Shown here: positions 1 to 7,156 of the stretch, piece by piece
Layout of the letters: each line of letters opens with the position of its first letter
How positions within the stretch are numbered: position 1 is the first letter of the stretch
Origin: Oscillospiraceae bacterium
Lineage (GTDB): Bacteria > Bacillota > Clostridia > Oscillospirales > Oscillospiraceae
Direction of reading: 5' to 3'
Assembly: GCA_021770845.1 (NCBI GenBank)
Contig: JAETQF010000003.1
Location: forward strand, 62,001 to 126,000
DNA length: 64,000 nt
Translations under genes and position numbers: made by a program
Notes under the pieces: generated by a model
What the model was told of the DNA's origin: nothing
Databases searched by the model: none
What the model saw: only the letters and a program-made list of their open reading frames with translations

Positions 1-2
1 GC

Positions 3-1604
3 ATCCTGGTTCTGGACACCATCTCCGGCGGCAGCGCCCGCCAGGCGGGGCTGAAGGCCGGGGATCTGATCGTGGAGATCGACGGCCAGTCCTGCGTCCC
101 GGCCAATGAGGAGAACGCCGGCCGCCTCACCGGGGCGGAGGGCACCCAGGTCACCATCACCGTCCTCCGGGACGGGCAGACCAGCCAGTACACCCTCACC
201 CGCCGCCCGGTGGTGGAGCCCAACCTGGAGCTGAACATACAGGGCCGGGTGGGGTACATCGACTGCAACAGCTTCGGCCAGAACACCGGCAGGGAGTTTG
301 CCAAGCTGGTGAAGGACAACGACGGCCAGGTGGACATCTGGGTGGTGGATCTCCGGGGGAACGGCGGAGGGTACACCAAGGCGGCGGTGGATCTGCTGGG
401 GGCGCTGATGGGCCCGGGCTACCACCTGTATTTTGAGGCGGCGGGGGGCGCGGTGGAGGCCCAGCCCTCCCTGGATCGGGCGGCCACCGCCAAGCCGGTG
501 ATCGTCCTCACCGACGGTTCCAGCGCCAGCGCCTCCGAGCTCACCGCGGGCAGCCTCCGGGACGGGGATCGGGGCCTGCTGGTGGGCGGGCGCACCTACG
601 GCAAGGGCGTGGCCCAGATCATCCTGGATCAGGAGGCGCTGTCCCGGCTGCCCGGATATGAGGACTATTTCCAGGGGGACGGCCTGAAGGTCACTGTCTA
701 CCGCTTCTACACGGAAGGGGCCAACAGCCCGGACAGAACCGGCGTGATCCCCACCCTGCTGGTGGACGACGAGGACGCCGCGGCGGTGGCCCTGGCCCTG
801 TGCGGCAGCCAGAAGGACGCCAGGCTGTGCGTCATGGTGGGGGCCACCCCCTACTACGTGGATCCCAACGCCGGGACGGACACCCTGGCCGCGCTGCTGG
901 CCGCCCTGCCGCCCCAGGCCACCCTGTTCTACTCCGACGGCGGGGACTTTGAGCAGACAACCGTGACGGAGGCGGCGGACAAGCTGGGGGTAAGCTACCA
1001 CAGCCGCTGGTTCACCGACGTGGGGGACAGCCGGTACGCCGCCGCCATCAACGCCATGGGCACCTACAAGCTGCTCCAGGGGGACGGCAGGGGGCACTTC
1101 AGCCCCAAGGACGGCCTGACCCGGGCGGAACTGTGCACCATGCTGGCCAATGTGCTGAACGTGTCCTACCGGGGGGAGAGCCTGTTTAACGACGTGGATC
1201 AGGCCGCTTGGTACGGCCCCGCGGTCAACGCCATGGCCTACCTGGGCATTGTGGAGGGCGTGGGCGGCGGACGGTTCAACCCCGGCGGCGCCCTCACCCA
1301 GGAGGAGTTCCACACCATCCTGGGCCGGGTGGCCCGGTTCTTCAACCTCCAGCTGGACGCCTTTGCCGACTGGGTGGAGGAGGGCAACCTGACCCTGGGC
1401 CAGCGCGCCGCCCTGAACGGCTACTCGGATTGGGCCCGGAACAGCATGGCGGTGCTGGCCTGGGGGCTGGAGGACGCGCTGAACGGCACGGGGGATCTGC
1501 TGTTTGCGTCGCTGAAAGACCTGTCCCCCAAGGCCCCCATGCTCCGGGAGGAGGCCGCCGCCGGGATGTACGCGGTGCTGTCCGGCTTGGAGATTTTACC
1601 CTGA
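3..1604 (+). CDS. S41 family peptidase (CtpA-like) with PDZ and SLH domains, 5' truncated
   Basis: The gene runs in from the left edge, so its N-terminus (signal peptide expected) is missing; the reading frame is open from base 3. The first residues are a PDZ domain (GGSARQAGLKAGD). The S41 tail-specific protease core follows: SSASASE near 515-540 supplies the nucleophilic Ser, and TYGKGVAQ near 594-615 supplies the catalytic Lys and the conserved Gln of the family. From about 1030 to the end there are S-layer homology repeats (LLQGDGRGHFSPKDGLTRAE; then VEGVGGGRFNPGGALTQEEF), with a weaker third unit. This predicts an exported serine protease held on the cell wall. A dispersed hairpin repeat follows the stop codon. 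Family assignment is firm; the substrate is unknown. Confidence 0.9.
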   Translation: MLVLDTISGGSARQAGLKAGDLIVEIDGQSCVPANEENAGRLTGAEGTQVTITVLRDGQTSQYTLTRRPVVEPNLELNIQGRVGYIDCNSFGQNTGREFAKLVKDNDGQVDIWVVDLRGNGGGYTKAAVDLLGALMGPGYHLYFEAAGGAVEAQPSLDRAATAKPVIVLTDGSSASASELTAGSLRDGDRGLLVGGRTYGKGVAQIILDQEALSRLPGYEDYFQGDGLKVTVYRFYTEGANSPDRTGVIPTLLVDDEDAAAVALALCGSQKDARLCVMVGATPYYVDPNAGTDTLAALLAALPPQATLFYSDGGDFEQTTVTEAADKLGVSYHSRWFTDVGDSRYAAAINAMGTYKLLQGDGRGHFSPKDGLTRAELCTMLANVLNVSYRGESLFNDVDQAAWYGPAVNAMAYLGIVEGVGGGRFNPGGALTQEEFHTILGRVARFFNLQLDAFADWVEEGNLTLGQRAALNGYSDWARNSMAVLAWGLEDALNGTGDLLFASLKDLSPKAPMLREEAAAGMYAVLSGLEILP

Positions 1605-1644
1605 TTTTTCCGACAGCCAAGACCGGGATCGGCCTTGGCTGCTC

Positions 1645-1697
1645 GTTACTTTTTCTCGAGAGAAAAAGTAACCAAAAAGAGCTTGAAGCTCGCTGAC
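1645..1697 (+). repeat. Dispersed hairpin repeat, copy 1 (CTCGAG loop)
   Basis: Two 12-nt arms (GTTACTTTTTCT and AGAAAAAGTAAC, 1645-1672) enclose a CGAG loop. They are followed by an AAAAAGAGCTTG segment ending GCTGAC. A second copy of the same 53-nt length lies at 44750-44802 on the other strand. The arms differ by a paired change (A-T here, C-G there), which keeps the stem intact. Both copies sit just downstream of a gene in the same orientation, here the S41 protease. A role as a 3'-end or termination element is inferred. Confidence 0.7.
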
Positions 1698-1784
1698 GAT
1701 AAGTGTCCGGCGACATACGTTTACGCCCGGTGACGGACGGCGGATGTGTGCGGGAAGCATTTTGATTTTAGGAGGGGCGGTTGT

Positions 1785-2372
1785 ATGTCTGTTCTGCTCC
1801 ACATCTGCTGCGCCCCCTGCTCCGTGGGCTGTATCAAGCTGCTGCGGGAGGAGGGGGTGGAGCCCGTCGGGTTCTGGTATAACCCCAATATCCACCCCTT
1901 CCAGGAGTACAAGGCCCGCCGGGACACCCTGCGGCAGTACGCCCAGGACATCGGCCTGGAGCTGCGGGAGGAGGATTTCTACGGCCTGCGGCAGTTCACC
2001 GCCGCCGTGGCTCAGGACAGCGACCACCGCTGCGGCTACTGCTACGCCTGCCGGATGGAGCGCACCGCCCAGTACGCGGCGGAGCACGGCTTTGCACGCT
2101 TTACCACCACCCTGCTGGTGTCTCCCTACCAGAACCGGGAGCTGATCTGCGCCACCGGGGCGCAGATGGGGGAGCGGTACGGGGTGGAGTTTGTCCCCTA
2201 TGACTTCCGCCCCCGCTTCCAGGAGGGGCAGGAGGAGGCCAGGGCGCTGGGCCTCTATATGCAGAAATACTGCGGCTGTGTGTACAGCGAGGAGGATCGG
2301 TTCTCCAACCGCCGCAAAAAGGAGCTGCACAAGCTCCACAAGGCCCAGGGGAGGGAGAATACCCAATGTTGA
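1785..2372 (+). CDS. queH: Epoxyqueuosine reductase QueH
   Basis: 195 aa. QueH reduces epoxyqueuosine to queuosine in the wobble position of GUN-anticodon tRNAs, replacing the cobalamin enzyme QueG. The start is the ATG at 1785, eight bases after AGGAGGGG; an in-frame start 39 bases upstream has no ribosome binding site. The N-terminal HICCAPC and the CGYCYACR motif provide the Cys residues that bind the Fe-S cluster and second metal in this family; a further CGC follows near the C-terminus. The length is normal. The stop overlaps the rlmD start, so the two RNA-modification genes are translationally coupled. A queT transporter is also present at 30031-30561. Confidence 0.9.
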   Translation: MSVLLHICCAPCSVGCIKLLREEGVEPVGFWYNPNIHPFQEYKARRDTLRQYAQDIGLELREEDFYGLRQFTAAVAQDSDHRCGYCYACRMERTAQYAAEHGFARFTTTLLVSPYQNRELICATGAQMGERYGVEFVPYDFRPRFQEGQEEARALGLYMQKYCGCVYSEEDRFSNRRKKELHKLHKAQGRENTQC

Positions 2373-3985
2373 AGGAGGGCAAGAGATACCCCGCCGTTAT
2401 CGAGGGCTATGCCAGCGGCGGCGAGGGGGTGGCCCGGATCGACGGCGTGGCGGTGTTTGTCAAGGGGGCCCTCCGGGGGGAGCGGGGGGACGTGAGGATT
2501 GAGCACGTGGGCCGCAGCGCCGCCTGGGGACACATGGAGAAGCTGCTGGAGCCTTCCCCTTTCCGGGTGGAGCCGGACTGTCCCTATTACGGTCAGTGCG
2601 GCGGGTGCCAGTTCCGGCATATGACCTACGCCGAGGAGCTGGAGGCCAAGCGGCAGCGGGTGGAGGACGCCCTGCGGCGGATCGGCGGCGTGGATCTCCC
2701 GGTTTCTGTGATACACGGGGCGGAAAATACCCTGCGTTATCGAAATAAGGTGCAGTTCCCCATCGGGGACGGGGCGGTGGGCTACTACCGGGGGGGCACC
2801 CATCAGGTGGTGGACATCGCCGACTGCCTGCTCCAGCCGGAGGCGGACACCGCCTGCCGCGCCGCTTTCCAGAGCTGGATGGAGCGGTTCCGCGTCCCGG
2901 CCTATGACGAGCGCACGGGGAAGGGGCTGCTGCGGCACCTGTTCCTGCGCACCAACCGGGCGGGGGAGGCGCTGTGCTGCGTGGTGGCCAACGGGCGGAC
3001 GCTTCCCCACGAGGGGGAGCTGGCGGCGGCCTTGCGGGAGGCCGCGCCCGGGCTGGCGGGGGTGGTGCTGTCCGTCAATACCCGGAAAACCAACGTGATT
3101 CTGGGCGGGGAGTACCGCACCCTCTGGGGCCGGGACTGGCTGGAGGAGGAGCTGTGCGGCCACCGGTTCCGGCTGTCGGTGCCCTCCTTCTTCCAGGTGA
3201 ACCGGGCGCAGACCGAGGTGCTGTACCGCCGGGCGCTGGACTTCGCCGCCCTCACCGGGACAGAGACGGTGGTGGAGCTGTACTGCGGCATCGGCACCAT
3301 CTCCCTGGCCATGGCGGAGAGGGCCGGGCGGGTCATCGGGGTGGAGGTGGTGCCCCAGGCGGTGGCGGACGCCAAGGAGAACGCCCGGCGGAACGGGCTG
3401 GCGGACAGGACGGAGTTCTACTGCGGGGACGCCGGGGCGCTGGCGGCGAAGCTGGAGCGGGAGGGCGTCCGCCCGGATGTGGTGGTGGTGGATCCGCCCC
3501 GGAAGGGGCTGGCCCCCGAAGTGGTGGAGGCCATCGGCCGCATGGGGCCGGAGCGGGTGGTGTACGTGTCCTGCGACCCGGCCACCCTGGCCCGGGACGT
3601 GGGGCGGTTCGGGGCGCTGGGCTACGGGGCAGTGGGGGCGGAGGCGGTGGATCTGTTTCCGCGGACGGCCCATGTGGAGACGGTGGTTCTTCTTTCCAAG
3701 GGAGAAATCGACTCGCAGAAGGTGCGGGTGGAGTTCTCCCTAGAAGATATGGATATGTCCGACTTCAAGAAGGGCGCGACCTACAGTGAAATCAAGGCAT
3801 ATGTGTTAGAAAAATTTGAGCTGAAGGTGTCCAACTTGTATATCTCACAGGTCAAGCGTAAGTGTGGGTTGGAGGTTGGTGAAAGCTATAACCGCCCCAA
3901 AGGTGAAGAACAAAAAGTGCCGCAATGTCCACAGGAAAAAGAAAAAGCAATTTTGGCAGCACTGGAACATTTTCGGATGATTTAG
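2366..3985 (+). CDS. rlmD: 23S rRNA (uracil-C5) methyltransferase, RlmD/RumA type, with IME-derived tail
   Basis: 539 aa as it stands. SAM-dependent formation of m5U in 23S rRNA. In order: N-terminal TRAM domain; 4Fe-4S motif CPYYGQCGGCQ (C-x5-C-x2-C); SAM loop ELYCGIGTISLAMA; VVDPPRKGL; catalytic-Cys motif YVSCDPATLARD; and the usual family end HVETV. At that point (3677-3685, GAGACGGTG) the host gene is interrupted. The last 99 residues (from VLLSKGEIDS) are AT-richer and come from the integrated element. Joining codons up to 3685 to 16016-16042 restores a 448-aa protein ending YLLHQKRT, a normal length for the family. The domain core is intact, so the enzyme is probably active. Whether the new tail alters function is unknown. 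The start overlaps the queH stop. Confidence 0.9.
   Translation: MLKEGKRYPAVIEGYASGGEGVARIDGVAVFVKGALRGERGDVRIEHVGRSAAWGHMEKLLEPSPFRVEPDCPYYGQCGGCQFRHMTYAEELEAKRQRVEDALRRIGGVDLPVSVIHGAENTLRYRNKVQFPIGDGAVGYYRGGTHQVVDIADCLLQPEADTACRAAFQSWMERFRVPAYDERTGKGLLRHLFLRTNRAGEALCCVVANGRTLPHEGELAAALREAAPGLAGVVLSVNTRKTNVILGGEYRTLWGRDWLEEELCGHRFRLSVPSFFQVNRAQTEVLYRRALDFAALTGTETVVELYCGIGTISLAMAERAGRVIGVEVVPQAVADAKENARRNGLADRTEFYCGDAGALAAKLEREGVRPDVVVVDPPRKGLAPEVVEAIGRMGPERVVYVSCDPATLARDVGRFGALGYGAVGAEAVDLFPRTAHVETVVLLSKGEIDSQKVRVEFSLEDMDMSDFKKGATYSEIKAYVLEKFELKVSNLYISQVKRKCGLEVGESYNRPKGEEQKVPQCPQEKEKAILAALEHFRMI
3677..3685 (+). repeat. Left attachment-site core of the IME (attL)
   Basis: GAGACGGTG, read as E-T-V in frame with rlmD. 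The identical 9-mer occurs at 16007-16015, in frame with the recombinase. It marks the likely crossover core used by the element's serine recombinase. Confidence 0.75.
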
Positions 3986-4008
3986 ATAATTGGAAAGTAG
4001 GTTCTAAA

Positions 4009-5109
4009 ATGGACAGCACCTTGATAAACACATTTCGCAATGAAGTCAATGACCAGGACCTGGTTCTACAAATGTATCATAGCCGTGATGGAAAAGCTTT
4101 GTGGAATATTATATGCTCTGCCATGGACTGGATTGATGTCGTCGTTGGTGAAATTGATGTCCACAAACTTTTGCGAGGGAATGATAATAAATCCAGCATC
4201 CATTTTATTACATTTATTTCTTGCGCAGATGTATTGTGGGAAGCGATTCAGCAATTGCACCGTGTATTTTTTTGCACAGATAGTATTCCATTTGCTGATG
4301 ATAGTTCCGTATTTAAAAACAAATTATTTCCAGCAACTGACAACGAATATTTCAAAACAATACGAGCTTGTTTTGCCGCTCACCCAATAAATCTAAGTGA
4401 TAATTTTAGTGGCACAGGAAAAAAAGAACGTAGGTATGCCAGTTGGTCTGGTGGCGGATTTGGTAATGGTGATTTTTCTGTATTTTTATATAGCAATCAA
4501 GTGAATGAGAAACCCGTTCCTTTGGATATCTATTTTGATGAATTGATCACTTTTTCTCAAAAACGGTATGACTATTTGTATACCATAATAGATGAAATGA
4601 ATCGGCAAAAAAGAACTTATCTAACTGAGTGGTGCAGCAAAAAGATTCCTCAAAATAAAAATCCTTTAACACAAATAGAAATATTGATCGAGGAAGTTTC
4701 TTATAGATATTACTCTCATGACTATTATAATTATGTGCTAAAAAAACTTCAGATTATTTTTTCGACAACCATCACGGCTCCCAAGAATAAATTACTAGTC
4801 GAAAAATATAGAGCAGCACTTATGCCAGAAATCAAGGAGATTTACGAGAATTTGCAAAATATGATTTCTAAGGAACTTCAAAGCGAAGCAGATGTAAATG
4901 ATTCGTACCCATTTGTCTGCCAATATGCCTTCTCAAAATTGAGCGATGCCGTATATGGTGATGGACATCCTTCACTTATCAATGCTGATGCATTTCAATC
5001 TCACCTGCAAGAGTTGGTTGACTTTTCAGAAATTTTTTCTGTAGAAGAGCTTTACACAGTTGTTTGTGCAGGATTTTTTGCCGCCAACGCAAAAGTAAGC
5101 TATAAATGA
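4009..5109 (+). CDS. Uncharacterised IME cargo protein with an RxxxxxHP motif
   Basis: 366 aa, AT-rich, no family recognised. I chose the ATG at 4009 because GGAAAG lies about 11 bases upstream; an in-frame ATG at 3925 would overlap the rlmD tail and lacks a good site. No signal peptide or membrane segment is evident. Residues around 120 read TIRACFAAHPINL, which matches the R-x(4-6)-H spacing of HEPN ribonucleases. The protein is otherwise rich in helices and aromatic residues. It is the first gene inside the left end of the element, converges on the DUF4238 gene, and is followed by a hairpin terminator. A nucleic-acid or defence role is inferred only from the motif and setting. Confidence 0.6.
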   Translation: MDSTLINTFRNEVNDQDLVLQMYHSRDGKALWNIICSAMDWIDVVVGEIDVHKLLRGNDNKSSIHFITFISCADVLWEAIQQLHRVFFCTDSIPFADDSSVFKNKLFPATDNEYFKTIRACFAAHPINLSDNFSGTGKKERRYASWSGGGFGNGDFSVFLYSNQVNEKPVPLDIYFDELITFSQKRYDYLYTIIDEMNRQKRTYLTEWCSKKIPQNKNPLTQIEILIEEVSYRYYSHDYYNYVLKKLQIIFSTTITAPKNKLLVEKYRAALMPEIKEIYENLQNMISKELQSEADVNDSYPFVCQYAFSKLSDAVYGDGHPSLINADAFQSHLQELVDFSEIFSVEELYTVVCAGFFAANAKVSYK

Positions 5110-5180
5110 CAATTGGACTGTGTATGATAACTATAGGTCAGGGGACTGCTTCTCTGCGCGGACTCTCAGATGAAATCGGG

Positions 5181-5220
5181 AAAGCAGATGCACCAACTTA
5201 AATGGCTGGGCATCTGCTTT
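5181..5220 (+). terminator. Hairpin terminator between convergent IME genes
   Basis: Perfect 11-bp arms AAAGCAGATGC (5181-5191) and GCATCTGCTTT (5210-5220), followed by GTTTTCCC. It lies between the 366-aa gene and the DUF4238 gene, which converge, and may serve both. The rest of 5110-5305 shows nothing further. Confidence 0.6.
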
Positions 5221-5305
5221 GTTTTCCCGTATTCTATTTCTATCCCGGGTGGGAATTTCAGCGTATGAGATGCGTATCAGTATAGTAAGGATAAACAGGA
5301 ACCTT

Positions 5306-6247
5306 TTAATCTCTCTGCTTCACCCACACGGGTGCCAGTTTTCTCATAGCATATTGCTTTAACACATCTTCCGACCGCGCAAATGCGTGTTGAGAACACT
5401 GCTCGATTTGCTTCCGATTTATCGTGGATATAAACCGAACTTCCCTATCAGAATCAAGATCAACAAGGCAGCAATCTTTTTCTGAAAAGGCTCCAAAAGT
5501 AAGCTCTGGGTGAAGTACGCAAAGTAACAACTTTGGTGAAATCGGATAATAAACAGCCGTACCTATTTTTAGAAGCCCATTCGCAAAAGGACGGGCATTG
5601 CCCGTTATGTTGTTCACTAGCATAACAGGGTTATCGCTGGTGATAAATTCCAAACCACCTAGGATTCTGTAAAAAACAAAATCATGATTACAGATTATTT
5701 CTGTATACCGTGTAATTCGTTTTGAATCCAACGCTAAATCCATAGATGTCCGTTTGAAATAGTAATCATCATTTTCGTAAGCTTGCAATAGCGCCTTCTG
5801 CTTTTCACTTAGTGGACCAAACTTTTCTTTGGTTTTCTTTAGTGTGTCTGGTAAATAGCTCTGGTAGAGTTTGCGTTCATAATCACGGGTCTGTTTACCT
5901 CGAAGCATTTGCATAACCATAATGGCTGCAAGCTGTACTTTTTCTGAATCATTTAGAATAACCGTACCATTGCGAACTAAAATATTGCTTTGAGAAATAA
6001 TCTTTGGAATAAGTTCTCCCATCTGTGGCTCTACGCCGTTTGCATAGATATGTTCCCAGCAATATTGATCGCTCATCTTTTCCAATGTATAAAAATCATT
6101 TTCTGCACCTACAGCGCGAATTCCTGTGGAAAATATCTTTTGACTATATTTATCCATAACCGCAATAAGTTTGGATGCATTACAAAAACTCCTTAAATAC
6201 ACCTGGGGTACATGATGTTGTCTGATGGGATTATCCTTTTTGCTAAT
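5306..6247 (-). CDS. DUF4238 domain protein, apparent ATT start
   Basis: 313 aa from the proposed start. The N-terminus reads SKKDNPIRQHHVPQVYLRSF; the HxVPQxYLRxF sequence is the hallmark of DUF4238. No ATG, GTG or TTG precedes this signature in frame: the frame is closed by TAA at 6250-6248, and the first codon after it is ATT (6247-6245). That ATT sits 8 bases after GGAGG (6260-6256), an ideal spacing. A GTG at 6202 is in frame but cuts into the signature and lacks a ribosome site. Either ATT is used or an ATG has mutated. DUF4238 proteins are uncharacterised and often sit in defence or mobile regions. Confidence 0.75.
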   Translation of the reverse strand: MSKKDNPIRQHHVPQVYLRSFCNASKLIAVMDKYSQKIFSTGIRAVGAENDFYTLEKMSDQYCWEHIYANGVEPQMGELIPKIISQSNILVRNGTVILNDSEKVQLAAIMVMQMLRGKQTRDYERKLYQSYLPDTLKKTKEKFGPLSEKQKALLQAYENDDYYFKRTSMDLALDSKRITRYTEIICNHDFVFYRILGGLEFITSDNPVMLVNNITGNARPFANGLLKIGTAVYYPISPKLLLCVLHPELTFGAFSEKDCCLVDLDSDREVRFISTINRKQIEQCSQHAFARSEDVLKQYAMRKLAPVWVKQRD

Positions 6248-6283
6248 TTATCTCGCCTCCTACATGGACATCGTCTACCCCAA

Positions 6284-7156
6284 TCACTCCACTAATGGGT
6301 AGTCAAAAAAATCAAGTAAGTTGTCTAAGATGAAAAACAATTGAATACAATCTCGTTTCAAAACAGGCCGTTGATTCATGCCATGGTCTATGTAGTTGCG
6401 GTTGATAATGGCAGGTTCATTTTCGAAATTCTTTCCATTGGCAAAGACAGTTTCAAGACAGGAAAAAAGATTTGCAAACCGCAGTAATGAGAAAAAACCA
6501 TAACGACCATTTTCTTGTTCATATTGCGTTTTCAATTTTTTCGCTGCTCTTTCACCTGCTGGACGATAACTTCCTATCACGGCCTGTTTTCTTATCAGCT
6601 TGGCATCGATCATTCCAAACAGCATAAGCGCACATGGTTTATACTGACGATTTTGGTAGCAGAAAATAGCTGAATCTAAATCTGTTTGTCTTAACTTCTT
6701 AGAATGTAAACGATCAAAGAGTTTCGCTATTTCCAGATTGGAATGATATGGCTTTATGCGCCTATTCGCGTCTGCAACATTTTGCGGCGGTGTATTATAG
6801 AATTTCATTGGCGTAATTCCTATCCATGACCAACCACACTTTCCCCATGCGCAGTAACTTTCGGTAAGCCGTTTTCTGCGTTCCTCCGGAAAACTAGAAG
6901 CCTGAATTAATGTTGCTGTTTCCGCAATATATGTAGATATTGATGATTGAAGGGCTTGCATTACTGACTCTACTGAAGCGGGAGATACCACATCTAATGA
7001 AGCTGTGGACATCACAGGAACAAGCTCACTTGCAGCACATATGAATTCCTGCTGAGTTTGCATTGCGATGGATGATAATTGGATGATCTCCTTGATTCTT
7101 TCAGGAGATAGATCAGCATTTGCATTCATATCAGAAAACTCGTCATGTTCTTTCAT
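6284..7156 (-). CDS. HEPN-like protein coupled to the MmeI-like enzyme
   Basis: 290 aa. Its ATG overlaps the stop of the MmeI-like gene by 4 bases (ATGA), so it is translationally coupled and probably acts with it. The first 90 residues look helical and polar; the middle has a KCGWSWIG segment. The C-terminus reads NRNYIDHGMNQRPVLKRDC, where R-N-Y-I-D-H fits the R-x4-H motif of HEPN ribonucleases and the following hydrophobic helix fits that fold. No membrane segment or signal peptide. I know of no described type IIL system with such a partner. The HEPN reading rests on a short motif and helical pattern and needs a profile search. Confidence 0.6.
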   Translation of the reverse strand: MKEHDEFSDMNANADLSPERIKEIIQLSSIAMQTQQEFICAASELVPVMSTASLDVVSPASVESVMQALQSSISTYIAETATLIQASSFPEERRKRLTESYCAWGKCGWSWIGITPMKFYNTPPQNVADANRRIKPYHSNLEIAKLFDRLHSKKLRQTDLDSAIFCYQNRQYKPCALMLFGMIDAKLIRKQAVIGSYRPAGERAAKKLKTQYEQENGRYGFFSLLRFANLFSCLETVFANGKNFENEPAIINRNYIDHGMNQRPVLKRDCIQLFFILDNLLDFFDYPLVE

